Of a DNA stretch of 64,000 bases, positions 19,751 to 27,875 are shown piece by piece. Position 1 is the stretch's first letter. Each line of letters begins with the position of its first letter. The position numbers and the translations under genes were made by a program. Under the pieces are notes generated by a model that saw only the letters and a program-made list of their open reading frames with translations, did not search any database and was not told the origin of the DNA. The DNA comes from Streptomyces sp. DT2A-34 (GTDB lineage Bacteria > Actinomycetota > Actinomycetes > Streptomycetales > Streptomycetaceae): assembly GCF_030499515.1 (NCBI RefSeq), contig NZ_JASTWJ010000001.1, positions 10,086,001 to 10,150,000 of the forward strand, given 5' to 3'.

Positions 19751-21094
19751 ATGGCCTACCGCGCGGACGTCGAATTCCTCGACGCGTCGAACCCGCAGCT
19801 GATCGAACGGACCGCAGCCGAGTACGGCCGCCTTCACACCCTCCTGGCTTCGTGTGACGACGACTTCCGCAAGGCCGGGAAGGTCGAGTGGGAGAGTGCA
19901 CACCGGGAGCGTTACACCAAGCGGCTGAGGGAAGCACTCGACCTGGCGGAGCACCTGTCGGCAGCCTTCAGGCGCGTACGCAAGGCGTTGGACGACTATG
20001 CCACGGCTGTCGAGCAGGCCAAGGGGCACTTCGAGAGCGGGCAGGCCACAGAAGACCGTCTGGCCGAGGTGATGTCCCGTGAAGCTGTCGCACTCACTCC
20101 CACAGCGCGGGCCGCCGAAGCACTGCATCAGTGGGAGGACCTGCGCGGCACGACCGGCTTCCTCGACTGGGCGGCAGAACTCACCGTCAACGCGGACGCG
20201 ATCCGCGACGAGGCCGAGCACTACTACAACGCGACCAAGAACCACTACGGCGACGCCCAGCGTGTGGAGTCCGCGGCCCGAGAGGACTGCGTGCACGAGA
20301 TACGGGCAGCTCTGCGGTCTCTGCCGGACTTCCGTGGTGGAGACAGCACCTACCCCGCCCTGCTGACCGGCGCCGTAGACGCGTTGCGCCATGAAGTGAG
20401 CGACGCAAGCCGCAACCCGAACACACAGCTTCCCGGCACTGGCGTGAAGATCGACTCGATCCCCGGGGTGTCGAGCGACACCTCGGTCTCGCCGGCCCTG
20501 CGGCGCATACGGGACAGGCTCGCGCACCTGCCCGGTGCGCAGGACCACTACCTGTATCTGCCGTCCGACGACGACGCCGGCCGCCGCACGTACATCTCGG
20601 GGAACAAGGCGCTGATCAGCGATGCCGCGCACAACTCCGGGCTGCCCCCTGAGATGTTGGCGGGCATTGCCTGGATGGAAGTCGAAGGTGACCCTTCCTG
20701 GATCGACGAGGCCGCCTACGGGGTCCGTCGACACGTACCCGGCGTGGGAGAGGCGGATCAGACCTCCATGGGGCCGATCGCGATTCAGGTGCGCCGGTCT
20801 GCCGAAGTGCTCGGCTACGACCCGGAGAACCTCACCGACGCACAGCGTGAGGAGGTGGTCAACGCGACCAAGAACCCGGGCCAGAACATCTACATCGCAT
20901 CGGAGTACCTGGCCCAGGTCAAGGCCGAGAGCGAGTTCGCCGACGTGCCGCCGGAGCAGATGACCAGGGAGCAGATGCAAGAGCTCGCGGCACGCTACAA
21001 CGGTGGCCCCTACTACCGGAGCGATCACGCTCAGGCATACGGTCGTCAATTCGACAAGAGCGTCGACGACGCGAAGCGGGCACTCGAATCATGA
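19751..21094 (+). CDS. Lysozyme-like transglycosylase protein, putative type VII effector
   Basis: A 447-residue protein in two parts. Residues 1-220 are long amphipathic helices rich in Glu, Arg and Ala (EYGRLHTLLASCDDDFRKAG, LRGTTGFLDWAAELTVNADA), as in N-terminal targeting regions of actinobacterial type VII substrates. Residues 260-447 look like a lytic-transglycosylase/lysozyme fold: NSGLPPEMLAGIAWMEVEG carries the likely catalytic Glu, followed by TSMGPIAIQVRRSAEVLGYD, NIYIASEYLAQ and LAARYNGGPYY. The predicted action is cleavage of peptidoglycan glycan strands outside the cell. It has no Sec or Tat signal. A GTG at 19742 is an alternative start that would overlap the preceding stop codon. 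It overlaps the next gene by 4 bases (ATGA). Confidence 0.7.
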   Translation: MAYRADVEFLDASNPQLIERTAAEYGRLHTLLASCDDDFRKAGKVEWESAHRERYTKRLREALDLAEHLSAAFRRVRKALDDYATAVEQAKGHFESGQATEDRLAEVMSREAVALTPTARAAEALHQWEDLRGTTGFLDWAAELTVNADAIRDEAEHYYNATKNHYGDAQRVESAAREDCVHEIRAALRSLPDFRGGDSTYPALLTGAVDALRHEVSDASRNPNTQLPGTGVKIDSIPGVSSDTSVSPALRRIRDRLAHLPGAQDHYLYLPSDDDAGRRTYISGNKALISDAAHNSGLPPEMLAGIAWMEVEGDPSWIDEAAYGVRRHVPGVGEADQTSMGPIAIQVRRSAEVLGYDPENLTDAQREEVVNATKNPGQNIYIASEYLAQVKAESEFADVPPEQMTREQMQELAARYNGGPYYRSDHAQAYGRQFDKSVDDAKRALES

Positions 21095-21417
21095 CCGTGT
21101 CGCAGGCGTCGCAGACGTCACAGGTGTCGCGGGCCAAAGGCGTCGTGTGCGCGGTCCTGCTGGTCATCGGCTGCCTCGTGGCAGGAGCCGCCACCGGTAT
21201 CGCCTACCTGTCGCATCCGCTCGGGCCCTGGGACCACCAGGCTTTCGACCACATCCGGCTGTTCGGAAAGATCGGGCTCGCCTTCGCGTCGCTCACCGCA
21301 CCGGTCGCTGTGCCGGCTGTCGCATGCGGCTGGCTACGGCCGTGGTGGATTGTTCCGTGTGTGGTGGTCACGATGGCGGCGTGGGGACGCCTCACCGTGT
21401 TCTTTCCAGCGCACTGA
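21091..21417 (+). CDS. Small membrane protein of the type VII-like operon
   Basis: A 108-residue protein with three or four hydrophobic segments (GVVCAVLLVIGCLVAGAATG, KIGLAFASLTAPVAVPAVA, WWIVPCVVVTMAAW). I do not recognise the family. The start ATG overlaps the stop of the lysozyme-like gene (ATGA), so the two are translationally coupled. That position, immediately after a putative cell-wall hydrolase, would fit an immunity or accessory membrane protein, but the sequence alone cannot show this. Confidence 0.65.
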   Translation: MTVSQASQTSQVSRAKGVVCAVLLVIGCLVAGAATGIAYLSHPLGPWDHQAFDHIRLFGKIGLAFASLTAPVAVPAVACGWLRPWWIVPCVVVTMAAWGRLTVFFPAH

Positions 21418-21439
21418 CCTCGCCCGTCGGCGCCCTCGC

Positions 21440-21486
21440 AGCAAGGCCGTTGCCCTATTGACTCGGCCCGGGGCGCCGGCCTTGCT
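21440..21486. terminator. Inverted repeat between convergent genes
   Basis: Ten-base arms AGCAAGGCCG (21440-21449) and CGGCCTTGCT (21477-21486) are separated by 27 bases. They lie between the stop of the small membrane protein gene and the stop of the convergent LacI gene. The position fits a bidirectional terminator. Confidence 0.5.
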
Positions 21487-21509
21487 GTGACCGCCCACGA
21501 CCGCCGTTC

Positions 21510-22616
21510 TCAGCTTGCCGTACGCACCGAATCCCGGATCACCAACTGCGTGCTCAACACGACGTGGTTGTCGGACGGGAAACCCACCTCGCGTTCCAGG
21601 GCGAGGCGTACGGCGGTGCGGCCCAGCTCCTCGTACGGGACGCGGACCGTGGTGAGGGCCGGGGTCAGGTCGGCGGCGAACGGGACGTCGTCGAAGCCGA
21701 CCACGGAGACATCGCGTGGGACGCGCAGACCGGCCTCGCGCAGGGCCGCCAGCGCCCCCAACGCGACCACGTCGGACCCTGCGAAGACCGCCGTGAACTC
21801 GACGCCCGCGCGCAGCGCATCCCGGGTGCGCAGGTAGCCCGACTTCCGGGTGTAGTCCCCGGCGGTGTCCAGCTCCTCCACGTACGGCGTGCCGTGGGCG
21901 CGCAGGGCGTCCTGGTGACCGAGGCGGCGCTCCTCCGCGCTGCTGAAGCCGGGAGCGCCGCCGAGGAAGAGGACGCGCCGGTGGCCGGCCGTCAGCAGGT
22001 GCGCCGTGGCCTGGAAGGCGCCGCCGCGGTTGTCGTAGTCCACCACCGTCGCCGGCACGCCCTCGGGAAGGGGCGGCCGGCCGCACAGCACCAGCCGGGA
22101 ACCCGCGGAGTCCAGCGCCTTGGCGTAGCCGGCCATCCGGCGGTGATAGGCGTCGTCCGGCACTGTGCCGCCGACGAGGACGACCGCCGCCGCGTGCTGT
22201 TCCCGCATGAGCTGGACGAGGTCGTCCTCCCGCTTTGTGTCGCCCTTGGTGGAGCACACCAGGCTCAGGCGCCCCCGGCTCCCGGCCTCCTGTTCCACTC
22301 CGGCGGCGACGTGGGCGAGTGACGGCCCGGTGATGTCCTGGAGGACGAGGGCGATGGGGCCGGCGACGCGTCCGGAGAGCGCCTTGGCGTGGACGTTCAC
22401 GACGTAGTGAAGGGAGTCGACGGCGGCCATGACGCGCTGCCTGGTTTCCGCGGACACCGGATAGTTGCCCGCCAGGGTCCGGGAAACGGTTGCTACCGAG
22501 ACACCGGCCTTCGCGGCGACATCACGGATGGTGCTCGGCCGGTCGGCCGATCGTGCTTTCCGCTTCGCCTTCTTCGCTCCGGGGCCGCCGGGTGGACCTT
22601 CTTCCTCGTCCGTCAC
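21510..22616 (-). CDS. LacI-family transcriptional regulator
   Basis: A 368-residue repressor. The N-terminal helix-turn-helix and hinge are typical (STIRDVAAKAGVSVATVSRTLAGNYPVSAETRQRVMAAVDSL split over residues about 28-70), followed by a periplasmic-binding-protein-like sugar-sensing domain (GPIALVLQDITGPSLAHVAAGVE onward, VVGFDDVPFAADLTPALTTV near the end). It probably binds the AAACGTTT palindromes found just upstream of its own start and upstream of the GH97 glycosidase, repressing both until a sugar binds. The gene lies directly downstream of the GH97 gene on the same strand, 107 bases apart, with one palindrome in the gap. Confidence 0.93.
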   Translation of the reverse strand: MTDEEEGPPGGPGAKKAKRKARSADRPSTIRDVAAKAGVSVATVSRTLAGNYPVSAETRQRVMAAVDSLHYVVNVHAKALSGRVAGPIALVLQDITGPSLAHVAAGVEQEAGSRGRLSLVCSTKGDTKREDDLVQLMREQHAAAVVLVGGTVPDDAYHRRMAGYAKALDSAGSRLVLCGRPPLPEGVPATVVDYDNRGGAFQATAHLLTAGHRRVLFLGGAPGFSSAEERRLGHQDALRAHGTPYVEELDTAGDYTRKSGYLRTRDALRAGVEFTAVFAGSDVVALGALAALREAGLRVPRDVSVVGFDDVPFAADLTPALTTVRVPYEELGRTAVRLALEREVGFPSDNHVVLSTQLVIRDSVRTAS

Positions 22617-22696
22617 GGCTCCGACGTTACTGCACCCGGCTTGGCCTTGTGAGCCCGTGGATCGGAGAAGTACTGGCCCACGTGGGCCGTGCGCCG

Positions 22697-22712
22697 GGGA
22701 AAACGTTTACCC
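22697..22712. promoter_or_regulatory. LacI-type operator upstream of the lacI-family gene
   Basis: A 16-bp palindrome GGGAAAACGTTTACCC with one arm mismatch, centred on AAACGTTT. It lies about 80 bases upstream of the LacI-family start codon, in the gap after the GH97 stop. It matches the operator form of LacI/CcpA-type regulators and suggests autoregulation. Confidence 0.75.
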
Positions 22713-22723
22713 AAACCGTGTCG

Positions 22724-24709
22724 TCAGCTCGGTGTCAGGACCACCGCTTGGCCGCCCGCCGGGGCCATGGCCACGCTCAGCGTGGTCTCCGCGGTGACGA
22801 TCCGGGTGCTGACCACGACCGGGGTCCGGTACGGGCTGGTGCCCGGGGTGCCGTCGGCGTAGACGGTCGCCGTGTAGGTTCCGCCGCCCAGGAACGACAG
22901 GGGGAGCGACAGCGTCCGGGACGTCTCGTTGGTCATGGCCCCGAGGTACCAGGTGTCGCCGGCCCGGCGGGCGACCGCCACGTACTCGCCGATCGACCCG
23001 GCCAGGGTCCGGCTCTCGTCCCAGGTGGTGGGGATGGCGTTGAACCAGGGCAGTCCCGGCCAGTTCGCGGGGTTGGCGTACTTGGACGGCTTGTCGTACC
23101 AGAAGAGGAAGTTGAGGGGCTGGTAGTACACCGCGGCCATCGCCATCTGGTGGGCGTTGGTCGTCTTGTCGCGTGACTGGCCGTAGCAGATGGTGTAGTC
23201 CATCGGGCCGCCGATGTTGCGGGCGAAGGGCAGCGTCACGTTGTGCGTGGCGGTCGGGAACTGCTCGTTGCCACGGACGCCTTCCAGGCTGATGTAGTTC
23301 GGGTACGTGCGCTCGTAGCCGAACGGCCGGACGTCGTCGTGCATGTCGATCAGCAACCGGTACTTGGCGGCCACCTCGGCCCAGTCGGTGATCTGGTTGG
23401 TCATCGTCTGGGTGCCGTCGTTGATGAAGCCGAGCTTGATGCCCGCGACGCCCCAGCTCTTGTAGAGGCCGAAGAGGGAGTCCGCGTCGGTCAGCGCGAG
23501 CCGGTTGACGTAGAGGAAGACGCCGACGCCCTTGCTCGTGGCGTACGAGATGACCGACGGCAGGTCGATGGCGGCGATCGGCTTGGTCGCGTCGGGGGTG
23601 GTGAACTCGGGGCCGTACCAGCCGGCGTCGTACTCGATGTACTCAAGGCCCCGGGCCACGGCGAAGTCGACGCCCGCGAGGCCGGCGGCGGTGCTGAGCT
23701 CGCAGCGGAAGACCTTGCCCGGCTTGATCCACGAGGTGTCGGTCAGCGCGCTGGGCGGGGCCAGGTTGAGCACCAGTTCGGCGTTGTCGACCAGTTCGGC
23801 GTGGGTGGAACCGATGACCAGCGCGCGCCACGGCGTGGCGAACGGGGTTGTGACCGTGCTGGTCGTCTCGACCGGGCCGGTGCCGCGGGCGGTGTGCTCC
23901 ATCAGGAAGGCGGAGAGGGCGCGCGGCTGCCCCTCGACCGAACCGAGCATCAGGCGCGGGAAGTTCAGCCGGGAGGACTCGCAGATACAGGCGATGAGCC
24001 CGTCGTCGAGGGTCGCGGTCAGCGGCAGGTCGGTCAGGGGGCCGTTGTCCGTGGTCGAGGTGCCGGTGACGGGGATGGAGCCCGGCTCCACCGGGAGGTA
24101 GGCGTTCTCGTCGCGGGCACTGTAGACGGTGGTGTCGTCGGGGAAGACGAACGTCGTCAGCTCGTCGGAGAGGGTCGCGGTGCCCTCGCCGAGCAGGACG
24201 TAGCGCAGCGCGACACCGGTCTTGTAGGCGCGGATCCGGACGCCGAAGCCGATCCCCGAGGCGCTGTCCCGCAGGTCCCAACGCTGCTCCTGGTAGAGGT
24301 CGGTGACGGTGGCGTTGCGCCCGTACACCGGGGTCCAGGTGGTGCGGGTGGTCCGCTGCCGGTGACCGGTCACCGTCACGTCGTCGCCGAGGACGGTCCC
24401 GTCGCTCAGCCTGAGGCCCAGGACGGACGTGTCGATCACCGTCCTGCCGTTGTGCCGGGCGGACCACCGCAGCGCTCCGTCCACCACCGACATCGTGATG
24501 GCGTTGCCGCCCATGCGCGCGGTCGCGTCGACCGACTCCCGCACGACGGCCGCGTCATCCGCCGCGTGGGCCGGCCGCGCGGCGCCGACCCCCGCCGCGG
24601 CCAGACCGGCGGTGACGGCCGTGCCCTTGAGCATCCCCCGGCGCGACAGTGCCCCCGGGCTGCCGACTCCGTCCGGCGCGAGCTCTTCCCGGTCCTGTGA
24701 CGTGATCAT
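22724..24709 (-). CDS. Tat-exported glycoside hydrolase family 97 enzyme
   Basis: A 661-residue glycosidase with a twin-arginine signal peptide (SRRGMLKGTAVTAGLAAAG, cleavage near ARPAHA), so it acts outside the cell. GH97 features follow: an N-terminal beta-sandwich, the WIKPGKVFR motif, a TIM barrel with GLEYIEYDAGWYGP, IKLGFINDG, LLIDMHDDVRPFGYERTYPN and the conserved EGVRGNEQF, then a C-terminal beta domain. At the barrel position where retaining GH97 enzymes have the Asp nucleophile, this protein has Gly (IKLGF). That fits the inverting, SusB-like group, so an alpha-glucosidase is more likely than an alpha-galactosidase. An AAACGTTT operator 67 bases upstream and the adjacent LacI gene suggest induction by a sugar. 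Confidence 0.9.
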   Translation of the reverse strand: MITSQDREELAPDGVGSPGALSRRGMLKGTAVTAGLAAAGVGAARPAHAADDAAVVRESVDATARMGGNAITMSVVDGALRWSARHNGRTVIDTSVLGLRLSDGTVLGDDVTVTGHRQRTTRTTWTPVYGRNATVTDLYQEQRWDLRDSASGIGFGVRIRAYKTGVALRYVLLGEGTATLSDELTTFVFPDDTTVYSARDENAYLPVEPGSIPVTGTSTTDNGPLTDLPLTATLDDGLIACICESSRLNFPRLMLGSVEGQPRALSAFLMEHTARGTGPVETTSTVTTPFATPWRALVIGSTHAELVDNAELVLNLAPPSALTDTSWIKPGKVFRCELSTAAGLAGVDFAVARGLEYIEYDAGWYGPEFTTPDATKPIAAIDLPSVISYATSKGVGVFLYVNRLALTDADSLFGLYKSWGVAGIKLGFINDGTQTMTNQITDWAEVAAKYRLLIDMHDDVRPFGYERTYPNYISLEGVRGNEQFPTATHNVTLPFARNIGGPMDYTICYGQSRDKTTNAHQMAMAAVYYQPLNFLFWYDKPSKYANPANWPGLPWFNAIPTTWDESRTLAGSIGEYVAVARRAGDTWYLGAMTNETSRTLSLPLSFLGGGTYTATVYADGTPGTSPYRTPVVVSTRIVTAETTLSVAMAPAGGQAVVLTPS

Positions 24710-24775
24710 CTTGGAAGGGGCCTCTCCATTGAGCGCCGCGTCGGTGCACGGCTCGATCCGGGCGGAGGATGCGTG

Positions 24776-24791
24776 CGGTAAACGTTTTCTG
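24776..24791. promoter_or_regulatory. LacI-type operator upstream of the GH97 gene
   Basis: CGGTAAACGTTTTCTG contains the same AAACGTTT core (24780-24787) as the operator before the LacI gene. It lies about 67 bases upstream of the GH97 start and is the probable repression site for the glycosidase. Confidence 0.75.
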
Positions 24792-24954
24792 CCTGGGGAA
24801 TGTTCTACGCGTCGATGTGAGGCGGGGTCAAGAGTGCGGTCGGGAGCGGGCTCAGGGCCTCGGGGGATGACCGTCGCGCCCCTGGGAACCCGCCCCCGAT
24901 GCGTACCTCGGCGTACCGCCCTGCACGGGTGAGGTAACGTCCGAGCGGTATGTC

Positions 24955-26520
24955 GTGAATAAGGTTCAGGACGAGGTGAAGGCCGACGTGGCTGGCAGAG
25001 AGGGCGGGGTCCGTCAGGCGGGCGGGCGGGACGTCGACGCCTCGGTGTGGGCGGAGGAGTTGCTGGACCACCTGCGGCCGACCGGGCAGGACATCCCTCG
25101 GGTCGTCGCCTGGCTCGCGGACGCCGTGCAGGGCACCGCCTCGCTGCAGGACGACACCGGAACGCTCCTCGGCGGCATACGCGCGACCCTGGACGAGCAC
25201 CTCGTCGCGGCCGTCACCGCCGGCCGTATCGCCTCCGCCGCCTGGGAGGGCCAGGGCCGTCACCTGCGCCTGGTCAGGGTGGCGCACCCGAACCGGCCGT
25301 CGGCCGGCGTCCTCGCGGTGTCGCGCGAGACCCCCTTCGACCGGCGCACCTCCGACATCGTCACGCACACCGTCCAGGTGATCGAACTCCTGCTCAAGGC
25401 GAGCGAGATGACCGCCGCCGGACGCCGGCTGCAGAGGGCGACGTCCGATCTGCGCCTGGCGATCCTGCAGTTGCTGATGGTGGAGGACACCGTCTCCGCA
25501 CGCCGGGTGGCCGCGGGACTGTGGCCCGGACTGCTCGACACCGACACCGCCTGCGTCCACGTCGTCGAGGGCACCGCCGAGGACCGGGACCGGTTGGCCG
25601 GGGAGTGCATCGACGCGACAGGCGAACGGGCGCTGGTCGTGCTCTGCCCGGCGGTCGACGAACACGTCATCGTCGTGACGCCCGGCGAGGCCGAGGCCCA
25701 GGAACTGCGCTCGCTGATCGGCCCACGCCCCCGCACCTTCCTCGGCGGCAGCGCCCGGCAGAGCCTGGCCCGCACGGCCACCGCGTACGGCCAGGCCGTC
25801 AGTGCCCTCGCCGTCGCGCACTTCCGCCCGGACAAGGCCGCGGTCTACGCCGAACGCACCCACCCCGAGCGCCTGACCGACCCGGCGGCACTGCGCGGCT
25901 GGACGGCCCGGCTGCTGCACCCGCTCGACACCCTGCCGCACCACACCCGCGCCGAACTGCTCGCCACCACCCGGCTGGGCCTGGAGTTCACCGCCGTCAA
26001 CGCGGCCAAGGTGCTGGGCGTCAGCCGCAACACCGTCCGCGCCCGCATGGAACGCGTGGAAGCCCTCCTGCGCACGGACTTCGCCGACCTGACCGCCCGT
26101 GCCGTGGTCCACCTGGCGCTCAACAGCCAGGTGAGCCTGGCGGACGCACCGGCCGACACCGGCTCCTCCGCAGCGGCCCACACCTCGCTGCACGACCTGC
26201 TGTCCGGGCCCGCCATGCGCACCTGGGCACGGGAACTCCTCGCCCGCCTGGAGGACGACACCCGGGACCTGCGCCGCACCCTGCGCGCCTGGATCGCCGA
26301 GGGCGGCAACGCCGAACGCGCCGCGCAGACCCTCGGCGTCCACGCCCAGACCGTCCGCGAGCACGTCCGCAGCGCGGAACCCGTCCTCGAACGGCAACTC
26401 CTCGCCGGCGGCAGCGACCTGTACGAGGTCGTCCTGGCCCATCTCGTCGTGGGCGACCTGGATCAGCCCGCGCTGCACGGGGCGAAACCGGGCCTTCCGG
26501 ACTCACCTGTGCACAGGTGA
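24955..26520 (+). CDS. PucR-family transcriptional regulator with two C-terminal helix-turn-helices
   Basis: A 521-residue regulator. Residues 40-170 look GAF-like (VAWLADAVQGTASLQDDTGTLLGG), followed by a linker domain. The PucR-type helix-turn-helix is NAAKVLGVSRNTVRARMERV (about 345-365). Unusually, a second similar helix-turn-helix occurs near the C-terminus, NAERAAQTLGVHAQTVREHV (about 450-470), so two DNA-reading units may sit in one chain. The start is GTG 24955; a later GTG in frame is possible. It diverges from the GH97 gene but the shared gap carries the LacI operator nearer GH97. The target genes are unknown. A perfect 26-bp palindrome covers its stop codon. Confidence 0.85.
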   Translation: MNKVQDEVKADVAGREGGVRQAGGRDVDASVWAEELLDHLRPTGQDIPRVVAWLADAVQGTASLQDDTGTLLGGIRATLDEHLVAAVTAGRIASAAWEGQGRHLRLVRVAHPNRPSAGVLAVSRETPFDRRTSDIVTHTVQVIELLLKASEMTAAGRRLQRATSDLRLAILQLLMVEDTVSARRVAAGLWPGLLDTDTACVHVVEGTAEDRDRLAGECIDATGERALVVLCPAVDEHVIVVTPGEAEAQELRSLIGPRPRTFLGGSARQSLARTATAYGQAVSALAVAHFRPDKAAVYAERTHPERLTDPAALRGWTARLLHPLDTLPHHTRAELLATTRLGLEFTAVNAAKVLGVSRNTVRARMERVEALLRTDFADLTARAVVHLALNSQVSLADAPADTGSSAAAHTSLHDLLSGPAMRTWARELLARLEDDTRDLRRTLRAWIAEGGNAERAAQTLGVHAQTVREHVRSAEPVLERQLLAGGSDLYEVVLAHLVVGDLDQPALHGAKPGLPDSPVHR

Positions 26521-26524
26521 GTCC
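26499..26524. repeat. Perfect 26-bp palindrome over the PucR-gene stop codon
   Basis: The sequence reads GGACTCACCTGTG followed at once by its exact reverse complement, with no spacer. The stop codon of the PucR-type gene (26518-26520) lies inside the right arm. It sits between this gene and the end of the convergent conservon operon. It could form a hairpin in RNA from either strand (a bidirectional terminator) or be a dimer-binding operator. Confidence 0.8.
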
Positions 26525-26642
26525 CACGGGCGCCGCAGCGGGCATTGATGCGATACCCAATCTGCCCGCGTAGACGTAAGTTCGACTCGCCGCGGGGGCA
26601 CGACCGGAACGGGGGACCGGTCGCGTCCCCGCTTCCGGCCGT

Positions 26643-27875
26643 TCAGGCCCGCAACCGCACCGGAATCTCCTGCCAGCCGAACGCGATGAACGACGGCACC
26701 TGACGCAACTCGTCCTCACCGACGGCAAGCCGAAGGTCCGGGAAGCGGTCGAAGAGGGCGGGCAACGCCGTCAGGGCCTCCACGCGAGCGAGCGGGGCGC
26801 CGATGCACCGGTGCACCCCGATCCCGAACGCCAGATGGTCGTCGGCCCCGCGCGACGCGTCGAAGCCGGCCGCGTCCGGCCCGTAGCGCACCGGGTCCAG
26901 CCCGGCGGCGGCGTACGTCGTGATGATCGCGTCCCCGGCCGCGATGGTCACGTCCCCGACCTTGATGTCGCTGACGGCGAACCGCAGGGGGAGCGACGCG
27001 ATCGACGGGTGCACCCGCAGCGTCTCGTCGATCACCGCGTCCCAGCCGATCTCCCCTGACCGTACGGCGGCCAGTTGCTCGGGGTGCGTCAGCAGGGCGA
27101 CGACCGCGTTGCCGATGAGATTGACGGTCGTCTCGAAACCGGCACCGATCACCAGCAGCAGCGTGTACAGCAACTCCTCGTCGCTGAGCCGGTCGCCGTC
27201 CTCGTCGCGCACCCGGATCAGCTCGGTCGTCAGATCGTCCCCGGGGTGCTCGCTGCGGTGGGCGATCAGCGCCCCCAGCACCGCACCGATCTGCTGCTGC
27301 ACGAACGCGGCGTGCTCCGGACTCGGGTCGGAGGTGTCCATGATGGCCGCGATGAGCGCTCCGGTGTCCTCCCGCAACTCCTCGGGCACACCGAACAGTT
27401 CGCAGATCATCCGCATCGGCAGGGGGTGGGCGAGCCCGGCCTTGAGGTCGATGACCGAGCTGCCGTCATCCAGCGCGTCGAGCAACTCCGTGGTGATCGC
27501 CTCCACCCGTGGCCGCATCATCTCCGTACGCCGCTGCGTGAAGCTCGGCGCGACCAGCTTGCGCAGCCGCGTGTGGTCGGCGCCGTAGGTGGAGAGCATG
27601 TTGACCACCCCGAGCCAGCCCAGGATCCAGGCCCAGGAGGGGTGTTCCGCAATCTCGGGCCACAGTCGCCAGTGCTGTCGCGGATCCTTGCTGACCTGCG
27701 GGTCGAGGATGAGCTCCTTGAGGGTGTCGTAGCCCGTGGGAGCCCATGCGGGGATGGAGCCGGGCAGCTCCACGGGCACGATCGGGCCGAGGGCGCGCAG
27801 TCGGGCGCTCTCGCCGGGGATGTCGGCGCCGAAGGGGTCGATGGCGACGCGGTCGATGCGGTCGGTCACGGTCAC
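26643..27875 (-). CDS. Cytochrome P450 (CYP154-like), last gene of the conservon operon
   Basis: A 410-residue bacterial class I P450. The I-helix GAGFETT, the K-helix ETLR (an intact EXXR) and the heme loop FGIGVHRCIGAPLAR are all present. It begins at a GTG (27875) that overlaps the stop codon of the preceding P450 gene (GTGA), with AGGAG seven bases upstream, so the pair is translationally coupled. Pairing of a CYP154-type enzyme with a CYP157-type partner behind a CvnA-D set is known from Streptomyces conservons. It should hydroxylate an unknown substrate, with electrons from ferredoxin and ferredoxin reductase encoded elsewhere. Confidence 0.9.
   Translation of the reverse strand: MTVTDRIDRVAIDPFGADIPGESARLRALGPIVPVELPGSIPAWAPTGYDTLKELILDPQVSKDPRQHWRLWPEIAEHPSWAWILGWLGVVNMLSTYGADHTRLRKLVAPSFTQRRTEMMRPRVEAITTELLDALDDGSSVIDLKAGLAHPLPMRMICELFGVPEELREDTGALIAAIMDTSDPSPEHAAFVQQQIGAVLGALIAHRSEHPGDDLTTELIRVRDEDGDRLSDEELLYTLLLVIGAGFETTVNLIGNAVVALLTHPEQLAAVRSGEIGWDAVIDETLRVHPSIASLPLRFAVSDIKVGDVTIAAGDAIITTYAAAGLDPVRYGPDAAGFDASRGADDHLAFGIGVHRCIGAPLARVEALTALPALFDRFPDLRLAVGEDELRQVPSFIAFGWQEIPVRLRA

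Noticed and set aside
24805..26478. 557-residue open frame antisense to the PucR-type gene
   Set aside because: The plus-strand frame has clear HTH motifs and codon bias; the antisense frame has none.
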